A stretch of DNA of 22,558 bases from JAXHTH01 sp034211115 (GTDB lineage Bacteria > Planctomycetota > Phycisphaerae > Phycisphaerales > SM1A02): assembly GCA_034211115.1 (NCBI GenBank), contig JAXHTH010000196.1:1-22558 (forward strand), given 5' to 3'. Numbering within the stretch: the stretch's first letter is position 1; each line of letters opens with the position of its first letter. Both the position numbers and the translations under genes were made by a program. Of the stretch, positions 1-7,533 are shown in pieces. Below the pieces are notes generated by a model. That model ran no database searches. It was not told the origin of the DNA and was given only the letters and a program-made list of their open reading frames with translations.

Positions 1-428
1 CCGCCGGGCCCGACCTGGGGCTGGAGCTGGGCCACGCGGAAGCGGGCGTAGTTGTACTGCAGAAACAGGACCCGCTCCTCCTCGGCGGTGAGCAGCACCG
101 TGCCGGGGTTGGCGTTCTTGTTCGCGGGCTGCTGCCGGCTGCTGGGCGTCAGATCGTCCATCAGCGGGCGGTACCAGCCCACGTCGGGCTTCTGGATGGA
201 CGGAGCCTCGTCATAGATACGAAACTCCGCATCCGGCTCGTAGAACGCCTTCGAGTCGATGAAGTCCATCGGCTCCGAGAGGATCTTCTGCAGCAGACGC
301 TCATCGCTGTCCGAGAGCCCGGCCGTGGAGCGACCGCGGTCGGAGGCGTCGCGCACGAACACGCCGCGCCTCTGTCGGAGGCGTTCCAGGGGCGAGTTGG
401 CGCCAATCATGGTCTGAAGCATTGTCAT
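1..428 (-). CDS. Sigma-70 family RNA polymerase sigma factor, N-terminal part (runs off left edge)
   Basis: The first 142 codons are visible; the gene continues past position 1. Residues near 112-132 (LLTAEEERVLFLQYNYARFR) match the start of the core region of primary-type sigma factors, where 'LLT..EE..LF...NY.K/R' begins the region 1.2 helix. The preceding stretch, with DFIDSKAFYEPDAEFRIYD, resembles the linker seen in planctomycete sigma factors. Core-promoter-binding regions 2-4 would lie outside the window, so the assignment rests on the N-terminus alone. Three in-frame ATGs lie close together (428, 422, 410). None has a clear Shine-Dalgarno sequence, and a 12-bp palindrome sits directly in front of the first. 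I chose 428, but 422 is equally possible. The gene has a long leader with several hairpins, described separately. Confidence 0.65.
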   Translation of the reverse strand, partial: MTMLQTMIGANSPLERLRQRRGVFVRDASDRGRSTAGLSDSDERLLQKILSEPMDFIDSKAFYEPDAEFRIYDEAPSIQKPDVGWYRPLMDDLTPSSRQQPANKNANPGTVLLTAEEERVLFLQYNYARFRVAQLQPQVGPG

Positions 429-578
429 GGTTCCAGAACCAGGTTGAGAGAGACAGAGTGGGCGTGATCGCCGGGCGGCCGAGCCGCCTCGCAGGCCCAA
501 GTTGCCTGCATCCGGGTTTTTGGCCCGTCAGAAGGGGTTTGAAACGCCCGCCGGCTACCGGATATACCCCCTTTGTCC
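429..578 (-). promoter_or_regulatory. Hairpin-rich 5' leader of the sigma factor gene
   Basis: Between the putative -10 and the start codon lie several inverted repeats. They are GGTTC/GAACC (429-440), GGCGGC/GCCGCC with a 3-nt loop (474-488), GCAGGC/GCCTGC with a 7-nt loop (491-509), CGGG/CCCG (513-527), a bulged GGG-GTTT/AAAC-CCC hairpin (534-549) and CCGG/CCGG (551-561). A longer-range stem, ATCCGG (510-515) with CCGGAT (558-563), would exclude two of the local hairpins, so alternative folds are possible. This pattern suggests cis-regulation by RNA, but it matches no riboswitch class I recognise, and GC-rich DNA makes short stems easily. Confidence 0.35.
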
Positions 579-611
579 ATTATCTGTTTCGAACCCTTAG
601 AGTAATTCTAA
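579..611 (-). promoter_or_regulatory. AT-rich candidate promoter of the sigma factor gene
   Basis: This is an unusually AT-rich patch in GC-rich surroundings. On the minus strand a GATAAT hexamer (584-579) could be a -10 element. Upstream is a dyad, TTAGA/TCTAA separated by 5 nt (597-611), which could be an operator. No well-spaced TTGACA-like -35 is obvious. Confidence 0.35.
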
Positions 612-888
612 AAAAGTTTGCCCTCACTGTCCAGAGCGTTCAGACCCCCGCCATCGGGAATCTGATGGAATTTCCGCGGGTGGAAACCCGACGCGCGAGA
701 GCCGCTCCTCGGCCGCCCGTTCGCCTCGGCGGTCGACCCCGATCATCGCGGGACCCATCGCGTCAGGCATCGTTCCCGCCATCCCGCGCGTGTTGTCTGG
801 ACGTTGACGGACCTGTCATAGACGACCTCCCTTCCCACTGGTTTCGATCATTTCGAGAAAACCTGATCGGCCGGGCGGGGCGTTTCTC

Positions 889-912
889 GCCAAAACAGAC
901 CGAAACATCTGT
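889..912 (-). terminator. Weak intrinsic terminator candidate after ndk
   Basis: On the minus strand, ACAGA and TCTGT (912-908 and 899-895) flank an 8-nt loop and are followed by TTT, about 41 nt past the ndk stop. The stem has only 5 bp, extended by a possible G-T pair. A second small stem, GGCG/CGCC (879-891), lies directly beyond it. Confidence 0.3.
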
Positions 913-952
913 CATTCAGCGACTTACGGGCTTCCTCCTCGTCGCCTCCGCG

Positions 953-1423
953 CTACTCGCGCCCCCCGCCGCTCAGGTCGTAGACCCAGCCCTCGATGGC
1001 CCGATCGTACTCGACCAGCTCCGCGTCGGTGAAGAAGAGGGCCAGCTCCTTCTCCGCGCTCTCGGGGCTGTCCGAGCCGTGGATGAGGTTGAAGCTGTTG
1101 GAGACGCCGAAGTCGCCCCGGATCGTGCCGGGCTCGGCGTTCGAGCCGAAGGTCGCTCCCATCATCGTGCGGCAGATGCCGATCGCGCCCTTGCCGCGGA
1201 GGGCGAGGACCAGCACCGGGCCGCTGGTCATGAAGCGGACGAGGCCGTCGTAGAAGGGCTTGCCCCGGTGGACCTCGTAGTGTCGGGCCGCCAGGTCCGG
1301 GCTGATGAGCATCATCTTCGCCCCCACGATCTGCAGGCCCTTGTTCTCGAATCGGCTGATGATGGCGCCCATCAGCCCTCGCTGCACGGCATCCGGCTTC
1401 AGGATGATCAGGCTCGTTTCCAC
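953..1423 (-). CDS. ndk: Nucleoside diphosphate kinase
   Basis: This enzyme transfers the gamma-phosphate of ATP to NDPs through a phosphohistidine and balances cytoplasmic NTP and dNTP pools. The 156-residue product opens with ETSLIILKPDAVQRG, the family's first strand and Lys-containing ATP-site motif. It carries the catalytic loop NLIHGSDS with His115 as nucleophile, preceded by GTIRGDFG. The length is slightly above the usual 140-150. The start is the GTG at 1423: an AGAAGGG Shine-Dalgarno ends 7 nt upstream, and the protein then begins exactly where the family does. A longer frame to 1573 would add about 50 residues of Pro/Arg-rich sequence with no family counterpart. The gene appears to be a single transcription unit. 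Confidence 0.97.
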   Translation of the reverse strand: METSLIILKPDAVQRGLMGAIISRFENKGLQIVGAKMMLISPDLAARHYEVHRGKPFYDGLVRFMTSGPVLVLALRGKGAIGICRTMMGATFGSNAEPGTIRGDFGVSNSFNLIHGSDSPESAEKELALFFTDAELVEYDRAIEGWVYDLSGGGRE

Positions 1424-1606
1424 GATGAGGCCCTTCTCTGGCGGTTCGGGTGCGGCCGGGCGCCCGCGCCGGCGGCCGAAACGGGGCGAAGAGGATAGCG
1501 ATACTTCCTCCGGCCGGGAAGGACCAAAAAGGCGAAAAAGCGAGATGCGCACCGGCCCCGGACTCATCGCCACGCCGGCGGCGTCCCAACCCCGGCTCCG
1601 GCCCGA

Positions 1607-3280
1607 TCAGCGGCCCATGACGAACAGGACCAGGATCCACACGATGGGCACCCAGAACACCAGCGACAGGGCGATCCAGTCCACCAGCGGCCTGAGCGGG
1701 GGCGGCACGAACCGCAGCGGGAGGCTCAGGGCCGCAAGCACGGGCAGAACCGCCCTGCCGGCCAAGGTGACAACGGATTGCAGATGGGCGGCCAGCCCGA
1801 CCCCGATCGGCTCGTCATCCACGTCCACGGACGAGCCGGCATCATCATGAACGGGGTCGGCCGGGGGCTCGTTCACCTCCCGTGCGTCCGCCGCCGGGGA
1901 CGGCTCAGGCGGCTCCGTTGACGGCTCGAGCGCCGCCGGGGTCTCATGGCTCCGTCGGGCGGGCTCACGCGACGGGAGCATCTCCGATGCCGATTCCTTG
2001 GGTGTGCCGACATCGGCGGCGCCGGCGGCTTGCTCCGCCGGCTGATCCGACGAAGCGCCGTCCACGGCCGGCGGGGCGGACGCGGCTCCACCGGCTGCCT
2101 CCGTCATCGATTCGGCAGATGGCTCGGGCGCGGATTCAGCCGGGGCGGTGGGAGGCGCTGCCGCCGAGGCCTGTCCCGGTGCATCCTCGGTCGGAGCGGC
2201 CGCCCTCGCCGGGCCGCGATCCGGGGACGACTCCTCCGGCGATGCCGCGGGCGACTCGGGAGACAGCTCGCCAGCCCGGCCTCTCTGCGCCTCGTCCGGC
2301 GTGGATTCCGCCTCGATGCCGACGACTTCCTCGACGGACTCGAACGAGGCCGCATCGGTGAGGGCCTGAAGGGCCGCGTCGGCGTCGGCGATCGGCTCGG
2401 CCGCGACCACTTCCTCCTCCGCACGCTCCGCCGTCTCGTCCGCCACGGGCGACTCCGGCGTCGCCTCGGGGTCGGGCTCCCCGTCGGGCACGGCGATGGC
2501 GTGCTCGTCGAAGACGTCATCGAGGACCCTGCTGACCACCTCGTAGCTTCCTTCGAGAAGCTCTTCGACGTCCTCGGCAAGGGCCTCGTCGATCTCGGCA
2601 AGGGTGGAATCACCGCCGGTGCCTTCCTGAGAATCGATCGGAGCCGATTCATCGCCCCTCGGAGTCGTGTCAGCGCTCGCCGCCGCTTGGGCGGTCCCGG
2701 TCAGAGGCGTCTCCGCCGCCTCACCGAGTGCGGCATGCGACGGCTCGTGACCCGGCTCGTCCACCGCCTCCCCCGCGTGATCCGCGGCGTTGCCTGCCGC
2801 GATCTCCCGGTCTTCCGGCTTCGATGAGGCCGATGAGGACGCTCTCGCCGCGGGGGTGGGGGTCGTTTCCGCCAGTTCCGGGGCCGGCGGGGCCTTCTCG
2901 TCGGATGCCGATGCGTCCGGCTGCGGCTCATCCGGCGCCGCGGCCGATGACATCGGCCCGGCATGGCCGTCCGCGGGTTCAGTCGCCGTCTCCGCGGCCT
3001 CATCGCCCCCGGTCAGTCCCTCCGCCCGGGTCAGGGCATCGATGTCCGAGATGAGGCGGTTGATCTCATCATCGGAGCCGTCGTCAGCCTCAGCCTCGAT
3101 GTCAGCCATCGAGTCGGCCATCGCGTCGATCACGTCCTCCGGGGAGGCGTCAGCGTCCCCGGCTGGAGGCGGCTGGCCCCTCGGGGTCGACCCGGCCTGC
3201 GGCGCGGCATCCTCCCCCGTCGGCGTGACGGCGTCCGCCTGATCGCGCGCTTCGGGATTGGGCTCGTCACGGTCGGACAT
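1607..3280 (-). CDS. Acidic, Ala/Glu/Pro-rich low-complexity protein with hydrophobic C-terminus
   Basis: I do not recognise a family. The 557-residue product is very rich in Ala, Glu, Asp, Pro and Ser, and most of it is probably disordered. Two short stretches look ordered and helical: residues about 68-88 (DDEINRLISDIDALTRAE) and 225-262 (containing LAEIDEALAEDVEELLEG and VVSRVLDDVFDEH). They share an 'EID..L' pattern and could be partner-binding helices. The last 55 residues contain a hydrophobic segment (about 503-525) and a strong membrane helix (535-557, WIALSLVFWVPIVWILVLFV), so the chain is probably anchored at its C-terminus with the acidic part facing the cytoplasm. There is no signal peptide. 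The ATG at 3280 has GAGGTG just upstream; a GTG two codons earlier is less likely. The frame is open for its whole length despite the high GC content. Confidence 0.75.
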   Translation of the reverse strand: MSDRDEPNPEARDQADAVTPTGEDAAPQAGSTPRGQPPPAGDADASPEDVIDAMADSMADIEAEADDGSDDEINRLISDIDALTRAEGLTGGDEAAETATEPADGHAGPMSSAAAPDEPQPDASASDEKAPPAPELAETTPTPAARASSSASSKPEDREIAAGNAADHAGEAVDEPGHEPSHAALGEAAETPLTGTAQAAASADTTPRGDESAPIDSQEGTGGDSTLAEIDEALAEDVEELLEGSYEVVSRVLDDVFDEHAIAVPDGEPDPEATPESPVADETAERAEEEVVAAEPIADADAALQALTDAASFESVEEVVGIEAESTPDEAQRGRAGELSPESPAASPEESSPDRGPARAAAPTEDAPGQASAAAPPTAPAESAPEPSAESMTEAAGGAASAPPAVDGASSDQPAEQAAGAADVGTPKESASEMLPSREPARRSHETPAALEPSTEPPEPSPAADAREVNEPPADPVHDDAGSSVDVDDEPIGVGLAAHLQSVVTLAGRAVLPVLAALSLPLRFVPPPLRPLVDWIALSLVFWVPIVWILVLFVMGR

Positions 3281-3318
3281 GAGCACCTCGATGGGCGCCT
3301 GGCGGCGCGCTGTCCTGT

Positions 3319-3347
3319 GTTATCGGCGTGCGGGAACGGCCGCTGAA
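3319..3347 (-). promoter_or_regulatory. Candidate promoter of the acidic membrane-anchored protein gene
   Basis: On the minus strand, TTCAGC (3347-3342) and GATAAC (3324-3319) are separated by 17 nt and lie about 40 nt before the ATG at 3280. The -10 resembles the GATAAT elements proposed upstream of the sigma factor gene and glmS. The -35 is weak. Confidence 0.3.
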
Positions 3348-3541
3348 CACAATCCCGGCCCCTGAGGGACCGCCCCGTCGATTGGGACGGATGATCCGGC
3401 CCACGGGAGGTCCGACGGGGATGTTCCCGTCGAGGCTCGCCGGCCCGCCCCCCCGTCGCCAGGCGGCACAGATCGGCCTGACCCAGACGCTTTATCCCAC
3501 TGCTCGTGGAACGGCCGCCCCGTCAATCCGACCTTAAGGAC

Positions 3542-3859
3542 ATGCTGCACGACCCGACTCTCCACCGCGCCGCCGATCCGGAGGCGACCGGCGAGCGACG
3601 CGCGTCCGACCGCTCGGCCGGCTCGGGCGAGCTGGTCCTCTCCTGGTCGCACGATCGGGACAACACGATGCGCTACCAGCTCATTGACGTGGGTGACGGG
3701 GGGATGCGCATCCAGAGCAGCGTCCCTCAGCTCACGGGGACCATCGGCCTGGCCCTCCGCCTCCTTCCGGAAGGTGAGAAGCTCGACCAGACGGTGATGG
3801 TGGTCTGGGTGAGGCAGCTCGAGGACGGCCAGTACGACATCGGCCTCCGTTGCGTGTAG
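3542..3859 (+). CDS. Small PilZ-like domain protein
   Basis: This is a stand-alone domain of about 105 residues. The N-terminal RRASDR supplies the RxxxR motif of PilZ c-di-GMP receptors (Arg20, Arg24). It is followed by alternating strands (ELVLSWS, MRYQLIDVGDGGMRI) and a final strand pair (VMVVWVRQ, QYDIGLRCV) typical of the PilZ barrel. The second motif, normally (D/N)xSxxG, reads DVGDGG, with Gly51 in place of the Ser, so c-di-GMP affinity is uncertain. No effector domain is fused, so it would act through a partner. The start is unclear: I used the ATG at 3542, but a GTG at 3506 is in frame and neither has a well-placed Shine-Dalgarno. It converges on the next gene. Confidence 0.7.
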   Translation: MLHDPTLHRAADPEATGERRASDRSAGSGELVLSWSHDRDNTMRYQLIDVGDGGMRIQSSVPQLTGTIGLALRLLPEGEKLDQTVMVVWVRQLEDGQYDIGLRCV

Positions 3860-3881
3860 GCAGACAACCACGCCCGCGCAC

Positions 3882-3902
3882 GCGCCCGACCCGGGCGGGC
3901 GC
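3882..3902. terminator. Hairpin between convergent genes, possible bidirectional terminator
   Basis: A perfect 7-bp inverted repeat, GCGCCCG/CGGGCGC, with a 7-nt loop fills half of the 43-bp gap between the PilZ gene stop and the stop of the secreted protein gene. There is no T-run, so it would be an atypical terminator. Confidence 0.4.
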
Positions 3903-5717
3903 TCAGCGCGCCGCGCCGATCCAGGAGTGTCCCCAGTGGGCGAGGAGGGCGAGGAGGTCGTTGGTGTCGGTGACGCCGTCCGGCTCGCCCTCCGGGCCGG
4001 TGATGTCGCCCAGGCACCAGGCGGGCGGGCCCTCGCAAGCCCAGTCGGCGAGCAGGGCGAGCAGGTCCTGCACGTTGACGATGCCGTCCGGCACGTCATC
4101 GGGACCGGTGATGTCGCCCATCACGCCCACGTTATGGACGCCGAAGACGTAGTCGTTCTCGAGGATCTCCTCCTCGCCGCATTCGATGATCGGGTTGTCG
4201 AAGTCCGGCGAGACGAAGAGCCAATATGTACCCGGCTCCTCGATGTAGGTCTCCAGCACGCCGGTTTCACCTTCCTCGGTGATGATCCACGGCTGGAGGG
4301 CGCCGGCCATGTCGCTGCAGTCGCCGCTGCCCTCGTGGCCTTCCTCGTACTCGATGACGCCGCAGAGACACCTGAACTCGGCCGTCACCTCGAGCGTGAT
4401 GTACCTCGGCGCATGGTCGGGGGTGAGGACGATCTCGTACCAGTCGGTGTCGCGGGTCGTGCCGTCGAACCAGGCGGTGCCGCAGACGACGCGCTCGGAG
4501 AGGATGGGCTCGAAGGCTGGCTCCATCATGCCGCATCCGCCGTTGGTGTTCTCGCCGCACGGCTCGTCTTCGGGGATCCCGCCGGGGGGGCACTCGAGGA
4601 TCGTGGGGGTGTCGATGGTGAGGGTATACTCGCCGCCCGCGCCGGGCTCCTTGCTCTCCAGCAGCAGGTAGTAGTCGCCGGCGGAGAGGGACTGGAAGTG
4701 CAGGACGGACTGGAGCGCGCCGTCGCCGCAGCCGTCATCGTCGACGCCGAGGTCGACGCCGCAGCATTCGCCGCCGAGGGCGAGGACGGTGTCCCACTCC
4801 GCACCGCCGCACAGCGAAAAGGTCCACTCGCCATCGAAGGGGATGGTGACCTTGAAGTACTCATCCTCGCCGGGCAGGTAATCGCAATGACTTGGATTGT
4901 CCTCGATCGTCTGGCTGAAGACGGTGGGGCCGGTCAGCTCCCATCCGCAATCGCCGTAGACGGGGCACTCGACGGTGTCGCAGAAGGTGTTGACGCCTCG
5001 GAACCAGCCGCCGGAGTCCTCGCAGTGGTCCTCAAGGAGCCCGTCCTCGCAGGTTCCGTCGAGGAAGCAGCACGCGCCGACCGGCGGAAACTCAACAAGG
5101 GCGAAATCGTCGTAATAGGTGCTGTAGGGAGCGAAGTTACCCCACAGGTCCACGGCGCCGATATTCAGGATGCCGCCCCCGCTCACGCCTTCCGACCAGC
5201 TTTTGGCGGAGAGCAACTCGCCGTGGTAATAGATCCATTGCACGTCGCCCTCGAGATCGATGAGGACGGCAAGCTCGACCCACTCGCCCGTGACGAGGGG
5301 AAGCATGGCATCCTCGAACTCACTGACGATGCGGCCCGCTTCCGCATCGATCCGGAGTTGCGTCGACCAATTGGTGACGCCCCCTCCCCCTTCTTCCCAT
5401 TGATTGAGCAGGATGAAGTAGGTCGCGCCGCCCGCGGCGTCGGCAGGGATGTACTGCCAGACGCGCATGCGCCAGAGCCCCTGATCGTAGCCGTTGAAGA
5501 GCCGGATCGTATCGTCACTCTCGTTGATCTCCAGCGAGTGGGGCTCGCTCCGCGCGCGGTGAGAGGTGACGCAGGCCGACCCCTGCCAGCCGCCGTACCC
5601 GTCGATGGGGCCTTCCGGATACGTGTCGAAGTTCTCAAACCAGTCTTCGGCGAAGACCGAACCGCCGAAGAGAACGGTGATGGACGCGGCCAGAACCGCC
5701 AGTCTCGTACCTCGCAT
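3903..5717 (-). CDS. Large secreted multidomain protein with dockerin-like C-terminal repeats
   Basis: The product is 604 residues with a signal peptide that probably cuts after VFA (residue 23). Residues about 24-210 look like a LamG/concanavalin-type beta-sandwich (WFENFDTYPEG at the start, YYDDFALVE at the end). Next is a Cys-rich module (GACCFLDGTC ... CDTVECP). A PPC-like domain follows (PTVFSQTIEDN ... SAGDYYLLLESK), then a second such region (PCGENTNGGCGMMEP onward). The last 70 residues hold two calcium-loop-like repeats, GDITGPDDVPDG and GDITGPEGEPDG, each followed by a DLLALLA.W helix, as in dockerin-like tails common in Phycisphaerae exoproteins. There are many Cys, consistent with disulfides outside the cytoplasm. 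The ATG at 5717 follows an AAAGGGGGA Shine-Dalgarno. The role is unknown; adhesion or carbohydrate binding is possible. I see no catalytic motif. Confidence 0.85.
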   Translation of the reverse strand: MRGTRLAVLAASITVLFGGSVFAEDWFENFDTYPEGPIDGYGGWQGSACVTSHRARSEPHSLEINESDDTIRLFNGYDQGLWRMRVWQYIPADAAGGATYFILLNQWEEGGGGVTNWSTQLRIDAEAGRIVSEFEDAMLPLVTGEWVELAVLIDLEGDVQWIYYHGELLSAKSWSEGVSGGGILNIGAVDLWGNFAPYSTYYDDFALVEFPPVGACCFLDGTCEDGLLEDHCEDSGGWFRGVNTFCDTVECPVYGDCGWELTGPTVFSQTIEDNPSHCDYLPGEDEYFKVTIPFDGEWTFSLCGGAEWDTVLALGGECCGVDLGVDDDGCGDGALQSVLHFQSLSAGDYYLLLESKEPGAGGEYTLTIDTPTILECPPGGIPEDEPCGENTNGGCGMMEPAFEPILSERVVCGTAWFDGTTRDTDWYEIVLTPDHAPRYITLEVTAEFRCLCGVIEYEEGHEGSGDCSDMAGALQPWIITEEGETGVLETYIEEPGTYWLFVSPDFDNPIIECGEEEILENDYVFGVHNVGVMGDITGPDDVPDGIVNVQDLLALLADWACEGPPAWCLGDITGPEGEPDGVTDTNDLLALLAHWGHSWIGAAR

Positions 5718-5825
5718 TTGGAATCCCCCTTTCACTCAGCCGGCGAATGCGAAAGCGACGCTACGCGACCGTCCCCGCCCCGGGACGCGGCCGTCACATC
5801 CCGTACGGGCACGGCTCACAGACGC

Positions 5826-5853
5826 AATGTAACAGATGCCGGGCGCCATCCAA
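5826..5853 (-). promoter_or_regulatory. Candidate promoter of the secreted multidomain protein gene
   Basis: On the minus strand TTGGAT (5853-5848) and TACATT (5831-5826) are separated by 16 nt, about 110 nt before the ATG at 5717. Four of six bases match the -10 consensus and the TTG core of the -35 is present. Confidence 0.35.
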
Positions 5854-5934
5854 GCGGGAAAAGACCGGATCACAGAGTTTTCGACCGCCCGGGCGGCGCC
5901 GGGATCGCGGGCGGTCCCTGGCGGCCTCGTGGCC

Positions 5935-7527
5935 CTAATCGCTCTTCCAGAACCGCGGCGTGAAGAGCACGAGAATGGCGAAGATCTCCAGCCGGCCCAG
6001 GGCCATGAGCAGGCTGAGGACGATCTTGCTCGCATCGGAGAACCAGCCGTAGTTCTCGATCGCCCCGATCTTGCCCAATCCGGGACCGATCGTGCAGAGG
6101 GTGGCCACGGAGGCGGTGGCGGCGCTGGTGAAATCGCACGTCCCGTCGCCGTAAGCCTGCTCCAGGAGCATCACCGCGCCCGCCCCGAGCACGAACAGGA
6201 GGACAATGCCCACGAGGAAGGCGATGGCGCTGAGCTTCATGTCCGTGTCGACCTTGGCCCCGCCCACGCGGACGGGGCGCACCACGTTGGGGCGGAACGC
6301 CTTCTCCAGTTCCGCGATCATCACGCGGAACGCGATCCAGACGCGGATGACCTTGATCCCGCCCGCGGTGGAGCCGGCCGAGCCGCCCACGAACATCAGC
6401 ATCACGAGCACCGCTTTGGCGAGGAACGGCCAGGCGTTGAAGTCCGCCGTGCAGAACCCCGTCGTCGTGTTGATCGACACCGTCGTGAACAGGCCCTGCC
6501 GGATCGAGCTGCCCAGCCCGGACTCGACCTGCTCGCCGTTCGTGAGCTGAATGGGCTCGACGCTCGCCCAGATCGAGGCGACGACAAGGATGGTCCCCAC
6601 CAGCATGAGGGAAAGATAGACGCGCAGCTCCGTGTCGCCGAAGAACGTCTTCCACTTGCGCCGGATGAGCTGGTAGTACAGGCCGAAGTTCACGCCCGCC
6701 AGCAGCATGAACACGATGACGATCACATCCACCGCGAGCCAGTTCGTGTACGCGCCGACCGAAGCCGTGCGCGGCGAGAAGCCGCCCGTGGCGAGGGTGG
6801 CGAACGTGTGACAGCACGCGTCATACAGACTCATGCGCCCCACGATCCACAACGCCAGAATCTCGACCACCGTCAGCCCGAGGTAGATGTACCAGAGCAC
6901 GCGGGCCGTATCCCGGATGTGCGGGCGCACGCCCTCCGGCTCGGGTCCGGGGGCCTCGATGCGGAACAGTCGCTTGCCGCCCACCCCGAGGGAGGGGAGG
7001 ATGGCCACGAAGAGGAGGACGATGCCCAGCCCGCCCAGCCAGTGGGTCAGGGCGCGCCAGAACAGCAGGCTCGGCGCGACCGCCTCGATCGGATACGGAT
7101 CGGCGCCGAGGACCGTGGCCCCGGTGGTGGTGAGGCCGCTCATCGCCTCGAAGTAGCAGTTGATGTAGCGCTGGAAGGGATGGCCGGCCGTCGCTTCGCC
7201 GGCCAGGTGGGCCCAGAGCAGAAACGGCGTGGCCGCGAGGGCCGCGCCGATCAGCCAGCTCAGGGCGACGATGAGCAGCGCCTCGCGCCGCCCGAGATGC
7301 GCCGTGGTCCGGCGCAGGCTCAGCCACAGCGCGCCGCCGATGATCATGCCGACGCCGGCGGCGAGGAGCAGGGCCAGCCGCGCCGGCCCCTCCGTCGCCG
7401 CCCCGGCCGTCTCGTGCACCGCGCCCGACAGCGCCATCACCCACACCGCCAGATCGCTGAGCAGCATGCAGGCGCTGAGCACGATGAGCACGAGGCCGAG
7501 TTGTTTGAAGACGAGTCGGAAGTTCAA
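5935..7527 (-). CDS. trkH: Trk-type potassium uptake protein, membrane subunit
   Basis: This is the ion-conducting subunit of the Trk K+ uptake system in the inner membrane, gated by TrkA. The 530 residues form four membrane-pore-membrane repeats with selectivity-filter loops at about 131-140 (GLTTTGATVL), 244-252 (ATLATGGFS), 352-359 (INTTTGFC) and 476-484 (TLCTIGPGL). The conserved FVGGSAGSTAGGIK segment follows the third filter, as in TrkH/KtrB proteins. The frame begins with a TTG at 7527, only 6 nt after the trkA stop. The nearby ATG in GGGATGAG is in another frame. No alternative start comes before the first membrane segment, so the TTG start, or translational coupling to trkA, is likely. 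It is the second gene of a trkA-trkH operon. Confidence 0.95.
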   Translation of the reverse strand: MNFRLVFKQLGLVLIVLSACMLLSDLAVWVMALSGAVHETAGAATEGPARLALLLAAGVGMIIGGALWLSLRRTTAHLGRREALLIVALSWLIGAALAATPFLLWAHLAGEATAGHPFQRYINCYFEAMSGLTTTGATVLGADPYPIEAVAPSLLFWRALTHWLGGLGIVLLFVAILPSLGVGGKRLFRIEAPGPEPEGVRPHIRDTARVLWYIYLGLTVVEILALWIVGRMSLYDACCHTFATLATGGFSPRTASVGAYTNWLAVDVIVIVFMLLAGVNFGLYYQLIRRKWKTFFGDTELRVYLSLMLVGTILVVASIWASVEPIQLTNGEQVESGLGSSIRQGLFTTVSINTTTGFCTADFNAWPFLAKAVLVMLMFVGGSAGSTAGGIKVIRVWIAFRVMIAELEKAFRPNVVRPVRVGGAKVDTDMKLSAIAFLVGIVLLFVLGAGAVMLLEQAYGDGTCDFTSAATASVATLCTIGPGLGKIGAIENYGWFSDASKIVLSLLMALGRLEIFAILVLFTPRFWKSD

Positions 7528-7533
7528 TTCGGC

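Larger units (their letters stand above)
429..952. other. Intergenic region between the sigma factor gene and ndk
   Basis: This 524-bp stretch holds the leader and promoter of the sigma factor gene, a short palindromic core (CGGGT-GGAA-ACCCG, 677-690) and a weak terminator behind ndk. From about 700 to 890 I see nothing convincing. The open frames that cross it have low-complexity translations and no family resemblance. Confidence 0.6.

Noticed and set aside
429..578. c-di-GMP riboswitch in the sigma factor leader
   Set aside because: I looked for the GEMM-I core because of nearby PilZ and hairpins, but the conserved loop and tetraloop-receptor elements are missing.
586..596. GGTTCGAAAC on the minus strand, resembling a tRNA T-loop
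   Set aside because: The flanking five bases do not pair and no acceptor, D or anticodon arms can be placed.
422..1498. 358-codon plus-strand frame covering the sigma-ndk gap and ndk
   Set aside because: Half of it is antisense to ndk and the rest covers hairpins and promoter-like DNA. There is no family resemblance.
3927..5963. 678-codon plus-strand frame opposite the secreted protein
   Set aside because: The minus frame has a signal peptide, a Shine-Dalgarno and recognisable domains; the plus frame has none and extends into trkH.
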